Positions 1 to 6,831 of a DNA stretch of 22,258 bases are shown here, piece by piece. A program made the translations under genes and the position numbers. Each line of letters begins with the position of its first letter. Position 1 is the first letter of the stretch. Origin of the DNA: Marinospirillum sp. GTDB taxonomy: Bacteria > Pseudomonadota > Gammaproteobacteria > Pseudomonadales > Halomonadaceae. Location: positions 1 to 22,258 of the forward strand of contig NZ_JACUUA010000046.1 of NCBI RefSeq assembly GCF_014859565.1, given 5' to 3'. Under the pieces are notes generated by a model. It did not search any database and was not told the origin of the DNA. It worked only from the letters and a program-made list of their open reading frames with translations.

Positions 1-86
1 TGGAGGCAAGCGTCAATCTGGTCACGCACCAGTTGCTGCCTGAGAAGTTGGAAGTCTCGCCCGTTAGGGCGGGGAGCAGTCACAGT
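1..86 (+). mobile_element. Right end of an IS200/IS605-type transposon (partial)
   Basis: The first 86 bases look like the right end of an IS200/IS605-family element whose body lies outside the window. A GC-rich hairpin (CGCCC at 58-62 region, GTTA loop at 63-66, GGGCG at 67-71) is followed by GGGAGCAGTCAC, which resembles the subterminal hairpin and cleavage region of such elements. In this family the same segment forms the 3' part of the omega RNA that guides TnpB. The exact junction is inferred, because the left end and an empty site are not visible. A generic GC-rich hairpin would be the alternative. Confidence 0.5.
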
Positions 87-95
87 AATTTTTGA
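3..95 (+). CDS. C-terminal tail of TnpB-like protein (partial)
   Basis: An open frame enters from outside the window and ends at TGA 93-95. Its last 30 residues include LLPEKLEVSPVRAGSSHS, which resembles, from memory, the low-complexity tails found after the zinc ribbon of some TnpB/OrfB proteins, where the coding frame runs through the terminal hairpin. TnpB is an RNA-guided nuclease of IS200/IS605 elements. No catalytic or zinc-binding residues are within the window, so the call rests on the tail and hairpin only. A second frame (2-43, ending GHAPVAA) is also open and could be the true tail. Confidence 0.4.
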   Translation, partial: EASVNLVTHQLLPEKLEVSPVRAGSSHSNF

Positions 96-1348
96 TATGG
101 AGCCGAATAGACTTGGATGCTCAAAACACACCGCTCAACGATGATCCGATACACGGACAGGCAATTGATGCCTGGTCCGGTATTGATTGGCGGCTTCGTT
201 TAGAGCGTTATTTTCAGCAGGGGGTGGAAAGCCCGGTTGCCACCCTTTTCTTTGATTGGCAAGCATGGTTAGGACTAGCACCTTGGCAAATGGAAGAGAG
301 CGATCTTTTTGCTTTCCTTAAATTGCATGATATTCCCTGCGCTGAAGGTATTGCGTCTGTTTTTCGAGGTGAGCGCCAGCCTGGGCACAATTATCCACGA
401 CACCAGAAGCTGGTGATTGAACGCATTCCCAAGCGTCATCGTAAAGCTTTTTTGCGGCACCTTGATGAGCAGATTACTGTCCGCCCTTCGGCTCACCCGC
501 TTCGATTGGCACGGATCATTCAGCAAGAAGAGTGCGAACTTATGATGATGGAGCTGCAGCATTTCTTTAAAGCTCCGCCCCAGCTCATTCAATGCTGTTT
601 AGGAGAGGCATGGGGGTTTCCCGCTTTATTGTTTTATCAGCAGAATCCCGCTGGCGAGGGATGCCTGCATCAGGTTTGGCTAAGTCCTTATAACTCAGTC
701 AAGCGACCAGAAGAAGCTGCCTGCAGCTTGAGCAGTGATTATTGGTGCCGTCAGTATTTGCAGGATCAGCAGCGCCTTCTAGATCTGCGCCTGCACCTTT
801 GCATACATCTTGAGCAGATCGAGGACATTCTTGGTATCGCTGTGGATGCAGAACAGATGGATCGCTTTGCATGGTTGTCATCCATGGTTCGCAACGCTCC
901 CTTCCATGCGTTGCACATGATTGCGCATACCCAGCACTATTGGGAGCAGATGCTCAAGGCAGAGCAGGTAACAGATCGGGCGCTTGAAGGCCAGAGCCTA
1001 CGCTTTGTGCCGTCAAGGATCAGTAGCGCCATTGCTGATATGGTGTATCTGCTGCAGCAAGGGCGACTGACTGCCCGCAAGATAGAGGCTGCCCGAAAAG
1101 CGCTGCAAATGCTGGAGGCTGCCTTGCATTGCGATCTGGCATCAGGCGACCCGGAGGTAGCCGTTAACTTGCTCTTTCCTCACTTAAGCTCATTTGGACT
1201 GCTGATGTCAGTATTGAATGAAATGCCAATGCTTTTGACCGGCATGAACTTAACTGCCGAAGACGTGGGTAGCATGCATAGGCTTTATGAGCGCATCCGC
1301 GCCGAGCGCCAAGGATCATCAGTCAGTTGCGTTACCCCATCCATGTAA
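92..1348 (+). CDS. Unknown protein, 418 residues, possibly 5'-truncated
   Basis: I do not recognise this family. The product is soluble, rich in Leu, Gln, Glu and Trp, predicted mostly helical, with no signal peptide or membrane segment. The frame opens just after a TAA at 86-88, and the first possible start is TTG at 92. There is no well-placed ribosome binding site (the GGGGAG at 71-76 lies about 15 bases away). The start also falls inside the apparent transposon end, so the original N-terminus may have been displaced by the insertion and the gene may be a fragment. The next in-frame ATG is about 75 codons in. Composition and codon use look like those of the other large unknown genes in the window (714, 773 and 349 residues). 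Confidence 0.7.
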   Translation: MIWSRIDLDAQNTPLNDDPIHGQAIDAWSGIDWRLRLERYFQQGVESPVATLFFDWQAWLGLAPWQMEESDLFAFLKLHDIPCAEGIASVFRGERQPGHNYPRHQKLVIERIPKRHRKAFLRHLDEQITVRPSAHPLRLARIIQQEECELMMMELQHFFKAPPQLIQCCLGEAWGFPALLFYQQNPAGEGCLHQVWLSPYNSVKRPEEAACSLSSDYWCRQYLQDQQRLLDLRLHLCIHLEQIEDILGIAVDAEQMDRFAWLSSMVRNAPFHALHMIAHTQHYWEQMLKAEQVTDRALEGQSLRFVPSRISSAIADMVYLLQQGRLTARKIEAARKALQMLEAALHCDLASGDPEVAVNLLFPHLSSFGLLMSVLNEMPMLLTGMNLTAEDVGSMHRLYERIRAERQGSSVSCVTPSM

Positions 1349-1415
1349 ACATCGAAGCACTCAAGGTTTGGACACACTGAAGAGCAACCAGACCATTTGT
1401 TGAGTAGAGGTGGCC

Positions 1416-2030
1416 ATGCAGATTTCTCCCAAAGTACAGCAAGCGCTGGATGATGCGCGAAGCCATTTAATGCGCTTTGCAGTAGCAGGCAGCCTGACAG
1501 TGACCGTCATTTCAGCGGTTTTGCTCCCGCTGAGTCATGCAGATGCTGCGAACCTGCCGCCGGGCAATCTGGCAGAACACCCACAGGCAGGCAGCGCCAT
1601 AGATTGCCAGAAAAGGCGCGTCTCTGATGGGGATACGGTGACCGGTTTCTGTAATGGCCGGGAAACACGAATTCGACTGTATTGTATTGATGCGCCCGAA
1701 ACAAGCCAGGGCGAATGGGGTAAAGCTTCGGGTGCCTACCTTGAAAGCATGATGGATCACCGATTTAAGCTGATCATTCATGATACGGATCGCTACGGCC
1801 GATCCATTGGTGAAATTTTTAATTCGGACGGAAGAAATCTGAATGTGGAAATGGCTGGGTCGGGAGCAGCTGTTGTTTATCAGCAATACTGCAATGACAG
1901 CCATTATTATGACGCTGAGGATTTTGCAAAGCAAAATGGATTTGGGGTATGGACGGCAACCGATCCTTTGATACAGGCACCATGGGATTACCGACGCCAG
2001 CAAAGAGAAATCACTGCGCCAGACAGATGA
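1416..2030 (+). CDS. Exported thermonuclease-like (SNase family) protein
   Basis: A staphylococcal-nuclease fold enzyme of 204 residues, expected to cut DNA/RNA phosphodiester bonds with calcium. The N-terminus has about 19 residues before a hydrophobic segment (about 21-40) ending in SHADA, so export to the periplasm or a membrane anchor is likely. The SNase core follows: DGDT at 71-74, RIRLYCIDAPET at 85-96, E100, and DRYGR at 125-129. These match the family's metal-binding Asp residues and the catalytic Arg-Glu-Arg set (R87, E100, R129), so the enzyme should be active. Start: ATG 1416 has GAGG at 1407-1410 at good spacing; a GTG at 1410 in frame overlaps that site and is less likely. It lies 67 bases after the 418-residue gene. 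Periplasmic nucleases of this type are common on conjugative elements. Confidence 0.88.
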   Translation: MQISPKVQQALDDARSHLMRFAVAGSLTVTVISAVLLPLSHADAANLPPGNLAEHPQAGSAIDCQKRRVSDGDTVTGFCNGRETRIRLYCIDAPETSQGEWGKASGAYLESMMDHRFKLIIHDTDRYGRSIGEIFNSDGRNLNVEMAGSGAAVVYQQYCNDSHYYDAEDFAKQNGFGVWTATDPLIQAPWDYRRQQREITAPDR

Positions 2031-2122
2031 AACCTGACGCTATATGGGATGCCCTATACTATCCATTGAATAGGCATTTGCCTGCTCGCTGAGCAAAGCC
2101 CAAATCCAATGGAGAAATATGC

Positions 2123-3004
2123 ATGCAAACATCGAAGCGTCCTTTTTTTATGCTATCTGCCGGTGCCTTGGCATTAATGTTGGCTGCCGGTGCACAAGCT
2201 GCACCTAATGTCTATGGCAGCAAAACCGGTTATACGGATCATCGCGCCTCTGAGTTGTATAACGGCTTGCCGGTGGAATCCAAAAAGCATGATGCATTTC
2301 AGCTTTTTGCTTACGCTGTCACAGCGACCAACCCTGGGTCAGCATTTGAAAATGCGGCGGACAACGGATATTGGGCAGGGGTTGCGCTGCCTATTTACTC
2401 CGGTGGTCAGGGGCGTGAAAAGGTGCACATGGAGTTCGGTTACATGATGATCAGTAAGTCCGGTGCCAGCGGTTCGCCCACGGTTACGCCGGCAAGCTGG
2501 GAGGCTGGCTGGCAAGCAGGACATGATTCAGGTTTTGAAACGGGTTACGATAGTGGTTATATGAATGGACACGGAGATGGCTATGCCGATGGCTATTCGG
2601 ATGGATGGGCGGCGGGTGATGCTGGCGATCCTAATGATCCCTCAGGCTATGATCCAATCGGTGTCACCGATCCAGATGCACCGACTGCACCTGCAGTAAC
2701 CGCGCCTACAGCTCCATCGGGCACAACAGCACCAGGGGCGATACAGGATGTTGAGCGCAAAGCATTGACGGCTGCGGTGGCCTACAGTTATGAGTTGTAC
2801 ACAAATACCCAATTTAAAACGCGTTTGCGCGGCCAGGTGGGTGCAGCTCGGATTTCCGGTGTCACTGACGAGGTTTCATTGTTTTACGGTGCAGGGATCG
2901 AGCTTGCTCAAGGGCGCTATGCCTTGCGCATTGGGTATGACAAATACTCAAAATCAGAAAATATTGATGCACTGGCCTATATGGGGGTAGGCATCAACTT
3001 CTGA
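2123..3004 (+). CDS. Outer-membrane beta-barrel protein with ten G-X3 repeats
   Basis: A 293-residue exported protein. A Sec signal peptide occupies residues 1-26 (cleavage after AGAQA). Amphipathic beta-strand-like segments follow at about 57-112 and again at about 214-293, ending in GINF; a C-terminal Phe is typical of outer-membrane barrels. Between them are ten perfect tetrapeptides Gly-X-X-X (glycines at 129, 133 and so on to 165, mostly followed by Tyr, Trp, Phe or His), then a Pro/Thr/Ala-rich linker (about 169-207). The repeat plus linker probably forms an exposed or periplasmic insertion in a small OmpA/OmpW-size barrel; this topology is inferred. Start ATG 2123 has GGAG at 2111-2114. 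A TATACT at 2055-2060 could be a -10 box. The exact family is not recognised. Confidence 0.75.
   Translation: MQTSKRPFFMLSAGALALMLAAGAQAAPNVYGSKTGYTDHRASELYNGLPVESKKHDAFQLFAYAVTATNPGSAFENAADNGYWAGVALPIYSGGQGREKVHMEFGYMMISKSGASGSPTVTPASWEAGWQAGHDSGFETGYDSGYMNGHGDGYADGYSDGWAAGDAGDPNDPSGYDPIGVTDPDAPTAPAVTAPTAPSGTTAPGAIQDVERKALTAAVAYSYELYTNTQFKTRLRGQVGAARISGVTDEVSLFYGAGIELAQGRYALRIGYDKYSKSENIDALAYMGVGINF
2507..2626 (+). repeat. Region encoding ten tandem G-X3 tetrapeptides
   Basis: Codons 129-168 of the outer-membrane protein encode ten consecutive four-residue units starting with Gly, in perfect register. Position 2 is aromatic or His in nine of the ten units (Asp in the last). The DNA units are diverged (GGTTAC, GGTTAT, GGCTAT, GGATGG variants), so protein-level selection rather than recent slippage seems to maintain the pattern. 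Confidence 0.85.
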
Positions 3005-3032
3005 TCATTGATTTACCACTAAGAAAAAAAAC

Positions 3033-3048
3033 GCTAAGATAACCTGTG
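3033..3048. promoter_or_regulatory. Half-site of the element-wide palindrome, upstream of MvaT-like gene
   Basis: The right half AACCTGTG matches the operator-like palindrome found at four other sites; the left half is poor (10 of 16 to the consensus overall). GATAAC at 3038-3043 could act as a -10 box, although no convincing -35 is visible. Confidence 0.45.
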
Positions 3049-3060
3049 ATCATTTTGATT

Positions 3061-3101
3061 GCAGGTTATTGCAGGTTATTGCAGGTTATTTTCAGGTTAT
3101 T
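3061..3101 (+). repeat. Four phased direct repeats of CAGGTTATT
   Basis: GCAGGTTATT occurs three times head to tail (3061-3090), and a fourth CAGGTTATT follows at 3093-3101. Spacings are 10, 10 and 11 bp, about one helical turn, so four copies face the same side of the DNA. The unit is the arm of the 16-bp palindrome seen elsewhere in the window. The array ends 16 bp before the MvaT-like start and merges into a T-rich tract. Most likely a cooperative regulator binding array; a short iteron cluster is the alternative. Confidence 0.8.
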
Positions 3102-3117
3102 TTTTTTGGGATGCGTG

Positions 3118-3513
3118 ATGACAAACGAAACGGCAAGACTGCTGAAAATGCGAGCAGAGCTCGAAAGAATGCAGCGTGAAATTGAAATCCTTGAAAAGGA
3201 CGGCGAAGTTCAAAAGGATATTGAGCTTCGAGATGAAATTGAGCATATTTTATCTCATGCGGGAAAGACCCCTGGCTTCCTTAAGGTCATCTTCCCTGAT
3301 TTCATGGTAACCACAGAAATGACTGACAGAAACAAGAGCAAAGCTTCTCCGGTCAAAAAACATAAGCGACCATTGATTACTTATCAAAATCCGCATAACG
3401 GTGAAACCATTAAAACACGCGGTGCGAATCATGGGCTGCTGAAAACCTGGAAAAAGCAGTATGGCTCGGATGTTGTCAACGACTGGGTTATCTCTGTGGA
3501 TAATTCTGCTTAA
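3118..3513 (+). CDS. MvaT-like H-NS family xenogeneic silencer
   Basis: A 131-residue nucleoid-associated protein of the MvaT/MvaU branch of the H-NS family. Residues 1-45 form a charged coiled coil for oligomerisation. The C-terminal DNA-binding domain (about 85-126) carries TYQNPHNGETIKTRG, NHGLLKTWKKQYG and VNDWV, closely matching the MvaT pattern (YxNPxTGE, then K/R-G-x-NH, then LKxWK). RGANH is the AT-pincer-like loop that reads AT-rich minor grooves. Such proteins silence AT-rich acquired genes, and element-borne copies can limit the cost of the element. Start: ATG 3118 fits the family N-terminus; an in-frame start at 3046 would put the repeat array inside the gene. It is directly preceded by the phased repeat array, so tight regulation is likely. 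Ten bases separate it from the tus-like gene. Confidence 0.88.
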   Translation: MTNETARLLKMRAELERMQREIEILEKDGEVQKDIELRDEIEHILSHAGKTPGFLKVIFPDFMVTTEMTDRNKSKASPVKKHKRPLITYQNPHNGETIKTRGANHGLLKTWKKQYGSDVVNDWVISVDNSA

Positions 3514-3522
3514 GGTTGTTCA

Positions 3523-4440
3523 ATGCAGACCCAGGATACGATCTCAGACCTGATTGCGCTGCACGAGCAGTTAATGCAGGAGACGGATCGGCAGGTATCA
3601 AAACTGTTCGACCCGCTTCCTGCTTGGGGGTATGCTCAAAACATGGGATTTCCCACACCTCAGCGCAGTGGTGAGGATAATGAATACCATCCCCCCATAC
3701 CCGGAGAAACCTTTACGGGACGTTCAGCGATTGACCTTTGCCGCCAGGGATTTTTACAACTGAACAAGTTGCTCGGCCAGGATGGTTTAACCGTTTTCCG
3801 CTTAATTGGGGCTATGCCGGTTAGTAGCGGACAATTGACGGATCTTGATGCCTTATATGAAGTAAAGGCACGGCTCAGGAAGGCTATGCTGCCATTTCGC
3901 AGTCATTTTCGCAATGACGTGATTAAGGCCGCGTTCCCGGAGATCTCGCTATTGCAGGCCTATCGATTATGGCCGCTGCATGATTGCACCCAGCAGACCA
4001 TTACTCGAATTCATTTAACCTGGAATGCCCGAGGTTACACTCATGGAAAAATCACCGGACAAGCGGCCATTGATTTGCTGGATGCATTACAGGCCGGTGA
4101 TCCCCGAGTGGATCATGGCAAGTACAGAGAAGCCAGAATGGCACTTTCATTTTACCGGCTAGATACTGAATACACTCTGATACGCCCTGTCCGTCCACAT
4201 CCGCGCTACCAAATTCAAACGGCAGACGGCCAGTGGACGCAGCAGCAGGCTCACTTGCCATTACTCTGCATGAACCAGGTAAAAAAGCCTGAATTCAGGC
4301 CGCTGCAACCACTGAGCGAAACAATGGATGACGGAATGCAGCGCATTATGGAGCGGCATGGAGCCGACATGCTGATACCTTGGCTTGGAATTCTGAAGCC
4401 GGGATGCGGTTTGGGTCGAAAAAAAAATCCTGGCGCTTAA
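3523..4440 (+). CDS. tus: Tus-like replication terminus site-binding protein
   Basis: A 305-residue homologue of Tus (E. coli Tus is 309), the monomeric protein that binds Ter sites and blocks replication forks in one direction. Stretches that align with E. coli Tus by eye include FPEISLLQAYRLWPLHD (about 145-161; LPGLITLNAYRTLTVLHD in Tus), the helix that follows, and YTLIRPVRPHPRYQIQ (about 215-230), matching the IKRPVKVQPIARVW strand that contacts DNA. The first about 60 residues have a longer Pro-rich segment than in Tus. It follows the MvaT-like gene by ten bases and probably shares its transcript. Its stop codon lies inside the hairpin of the terminator serving the opposite strand. Tus homologues are known on some plasmids as well as enterobacterial chromosomes. 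No convincing Ter site was found here. Confidence 0.8.
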   Translation: MQTQDTISDLIALHEQLMQETDRQVSKLFDPLPAWGYAQNMGFPTPQRSGEDNEYHPPIPGETFTGRSAIDLCRQGFLQLNKLLGQDGLTVFRLIGAMPVSSGQLTDLDALYEVKARLRKAMLPFRSHFRNDVIKAAFPEISLLQAYRLWPLHDCTQQTITRIHLTWNARGYTHGKITGQAAIDLLDALQAGDPRVDHGKYREARMALSFYRLDTEYTLIRPVRPHPRYQIQTADGQWTQQQAHLPLLCMNQVKKPEFRPLQPLSETMDDGMQRIMERHGADMLIPWLGILKPGCGLGRKKNPGA

Positions 4441-4457
4441 TGTGCGGGCGCCAGGAT
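4419..4457 (-). terminator. Intrinsic terminator for the leftward rdgC operon
   Basis: A perfect 10-bp stem (ATCCTGGCGC at 4427-4436, GCGCCAGGAT at 4448-4457, 11-base loop) is followed, reading leftward, by nine T residues (A tract at 4419-4427). This is a textbook rho-independent terminator for the 773-residue gene ending at 4465. Rightward there is no T tract. The stem covers the last codons and stop of the tus-like gene, so one sequence is both coding and terminator. Confidence 0.9.
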
Positions 4458-4464
4458 CAGAGGT

Positions 4465-6786
4465 TCAGATTGTTGTAGAGCTTGCGATCGGCAGATGCTT
4501 GCCAATGTAAGCAATCTCAATTCGTTCCTCATGGTAGCGCAGGTAGATGCGGTGCAGATCTCCGAGAGGGAAGTGAGGTAATACCTCGCAGACCTCACCG
4601 GGAGTTCGGGTGAATCGGCGCAATGAGCGCAAGGACTCCTGGGTGCGCACCCCCTCGGATTCCTGGCAGGAGATGCCTGCCGAAACCACGTTGCGCAGAG
4701 AAATCAGCTGACCGCCATTTTCACGCATCAAGTCCACGCCACAAGTGCCTAAGCTGAATAAACGCTGAGCGAGCGCCCCCACCGGCAGATTCATGCGGTT
4801 GATTTTATCCAGGGTACCGGCCACCTCTTCAAAAAAGAACAGTCGATCAGCAAACATCTTCTGGCAGAGACTGATAATGGATTTTGCGCTTGCCCCCTCA
4901 TCGACCAAGGCATCCAGAGCCATTCTGGCTGCCTGCCACTGTGGATCTGCATCATTGCTGTAGAGTCCATTTAAAAGCTGCTCGTTACGCTGACGCAGTG
5001 CAAGATTGTCACGCTTTAGTTGATCGTTCTCTTGCTGCAATACCTCGGCAAGTTCGTAAAGCTGATCACCGGCAGCGCTGTTTTCCACTGGCGTAATATC
5101 AATAGCGGAGATCGGCTCAGGTTGTCTTAAATGCTCTTGGATGCCCGGTAAGCCATTCAGATATTCGGCAATTGGTTTTAGTGGAAAGGACTGAGTGACC
5201 GCCTCGTTAAACTCTTGCACCTGCGATTCTGCTCGCTGAAGGAGTTCCTGAACCTGCTGCATGGCTTCGACCTGAGCCTTGATGGCCACCCCGGCCTCGC
5301 GCAGCGCATTGGCCTCGTTATGCGCCTCGCTGAGCGATTCTACGAACCCCTCAACCTCGGTCATCATTTCTGCCAACAGCATGCGCTGACTATTCAGCTC
5401 ATTCAGGATAATGGGCTCAGCACTCGATTCAAGCTGCTCATTTACCCAGTCCGCGACTTGATCAAGCCCCTTGATCCATGAGTCAATACGCCCTAAATCC
5501 AAAGGGATTATACCCGCTGAATCAATTTGACTGGTCTGAAGCAATTGAGCAGCATGCAGCAAGGACGCAAAGTCACTGCGCGCCTGATCTACAAGGTGGC
5601 GGAAGCTGTGATGAGATAGTTCATCCCACTGATCAAGTACATCCCTGATGGTTTGAACACCATCACTGCTCTGCAGGCGCTGCTCAACATGCTTTTTAAT
5701 GGAGTGATTCATCCTGATGATGTCTGCATAGACGGGGTGAACACCCGATCCAGCAGGAGCGACCATTTTTGGGAGAGATAATGCCACCTGATCGCTGGAT
5801 GAAGGTTGCCCTGCACCGGTGAGGGCGTTGAACTCAGGCTCATCAAACAGCAATACGCCATGCAAATAGCTGGTGCAGTCTGGTTCAATCCTTGCGATGA
5901 GAAGCAGGATGCTTTTTGAGAGCGTGATGACGCTCATGGCAAAAAATGCACCGATGAGACGCGATTTTTTATCTTCAGAGAGCTGCTGCCAGCAGCCTAG
6001 CTCAAGCAGAGCCTCTTGAAAATAGCTGTCGATCTTGAGCGCCAAGTGCAAGTCGGTTCCAGACTCAGCGCTAATCATGCCAGGCAAATAGGATGCCTCC
6101 AGTATGTAGTCATCCATGTTCATGCCATCGGCATCAGTGTTATCAAGCAGCTTGGAAATCTTAAAGTCTGGCCGCCAGTTTTTCATCAGTTCAATTTCGG
6201 CCACCGACAGGGTGGGCATGAGGCGTTTCTCGCTGAGCGCACCTAAATAGGCTTTAAGAATCAGGTAGCGCGCCTTTGAGCAGCCGAATATCGCCTCAAT
6301 TTCACCGGTGGTTGAACGACTATTACGGGTTACACCATTAACTCTTTCGATAAAGGGTTTTCCTGATTTGTTTTGTGGGCCTTCCAACACCCATGGGGTT
6401 TCAGGTTTATCGTCACTAAACCAGCGCTCACGCTGAATGGAGCGCAGCTGTCGGTATTCGTGACTCAAAAGGCGATGCAGATCACGAAAGTGATCCTTGA
6501 TGCGCTTTAAGTAGGCCTTGGGCTTTTCATTAATCAGCTGCTCAAACACCTCAAGATCACTAAGCCGGACGCTGTGCTGCTTTATTTTTGGCATGCCCAA
6601 GCCTACAGGAGAACCCTGGATTCTCCTGTAGGCAGGCTCTCCTACAGATTCAAGTTCACTGGAATAATCAATCTTTTGCTCATGGAAGGCGATTTGTAGG
6701 GTGTTCATCCATTCTCGCCTGTTTATGCACATGCGATCTATATCGGAAACGGGGTTCTGCTCGGGGATTTTTTCGTAAGAAGTCAT
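4465..6786 (-). CDS. Unknown 773-residue coiled-coil protein
   Basis: I do not recognise this family. The product appears cytoplasmic. There are basic helical segments at about 85-125, a KPFIERVNGVTRNSR stretch at 143-157, and a hydrophobic helix at about 279-299 that may be buried rather than membrane-spanning. Long coiled coils lie at about 455-530, and a leucine-zipper-like run at about 573-610 (LQQENDQLKRDNLALRQRNE). A more globular C-terminal domain (about 620-773) ends with a beta-rich HRIYLRYHEERIEIAYIG. Start: ATG 6786 has AAGGA eight bases upstream; an ATG 33 bases further upstream has none. It follows rdgC by 45 bases in the same direction and ends at a strong terminator, so the two form an operon and may share a role in DNA metabolism. 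That role is inference only. Confidence 0.85.
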   Translation of the reverse strand: MTSYEKIPEQNPVSDIDRMCINRREWMNTLQIAFHEQKIDYSSELESVGEPAYRRIQGSPVGLGMPKIKQHSVRLSDLEVFEQLINEKPKAYLKRIKDHFRDLHRLLSHEYRQLRSIQRERWFSDDKPETPWVLEGPQNKSGKPFIERVNGVTRNSRSTTGEIEAIFGCSKARYLILKAYLGALSEKRLMPTLSVAEIELMKNWRPDFKISKLLDNTDADGMNMDDYILEASYLPGMISAESGTDLHLALKIDSYFQEALLELGCWQQLSEDKKSRLIGAFFAMSVITLSKSILLLIARIEPDCTSYLHGVLLFDEPEFNALTGAGQPSSSDQVALSLPKMVAPAGSGVHPVYADIIRMNHSIKKHVEQRLQSSDGVQTIRDVLDQWDELSHHSFRHLVDQARSDFASLLHAAQLLQTSQIDSAGIIPLDLGRIDSWIKGLDQVADWVNEQLESSAEPIILNELNSQRMLLAEMMTEVEGFVESLSEAHNEANALREAGVAIKAQVEAMQQVQELLQRAESQVQEFNEAVTQSFPLKPIAEYLNGLPGIQEHLRQPEPISAIDITPVENSAAGDQLYELAEVLQQENDQLKRDNLALRQRNEQLLNGLYSNDADPQWQAARMALDALVDEGASAKSIISLCQKMFADRLFFFEEVAGTLDKINRMNLPVGALAQRLFSLGTCGVDLMRENGGQLISLRNVVSAGISCQESEGVRTQESLRSLRRFTRTPGEVCEVLPHFPLGDLHRIYLRYHEERIEIAYIGKHLPIASSTTI

Positions 6787-6831
6787 TGTTTTTTTCCTTT
6801 GAATGGATAGCTGAGGCATGCCGATAGATGG

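Noticed and set aside
1512..2003. Leftward 163-codon frame over the nuclease gene
   Set aside because: The rightward strand carries intact SNase motifs and a good start, so this is a shadow.
2041..2065. Inverted GGGATGCCC near the outer-membrane protein promoter, resembling plasmid Kor operators
   Set aside because: Symmetry is too short and imperfect, and it occurs only once.
3061..3101. Tandem repeats as a CRISPR array
   Set aside because: Units are 10 bp with no spacers and no cas genes nearby.
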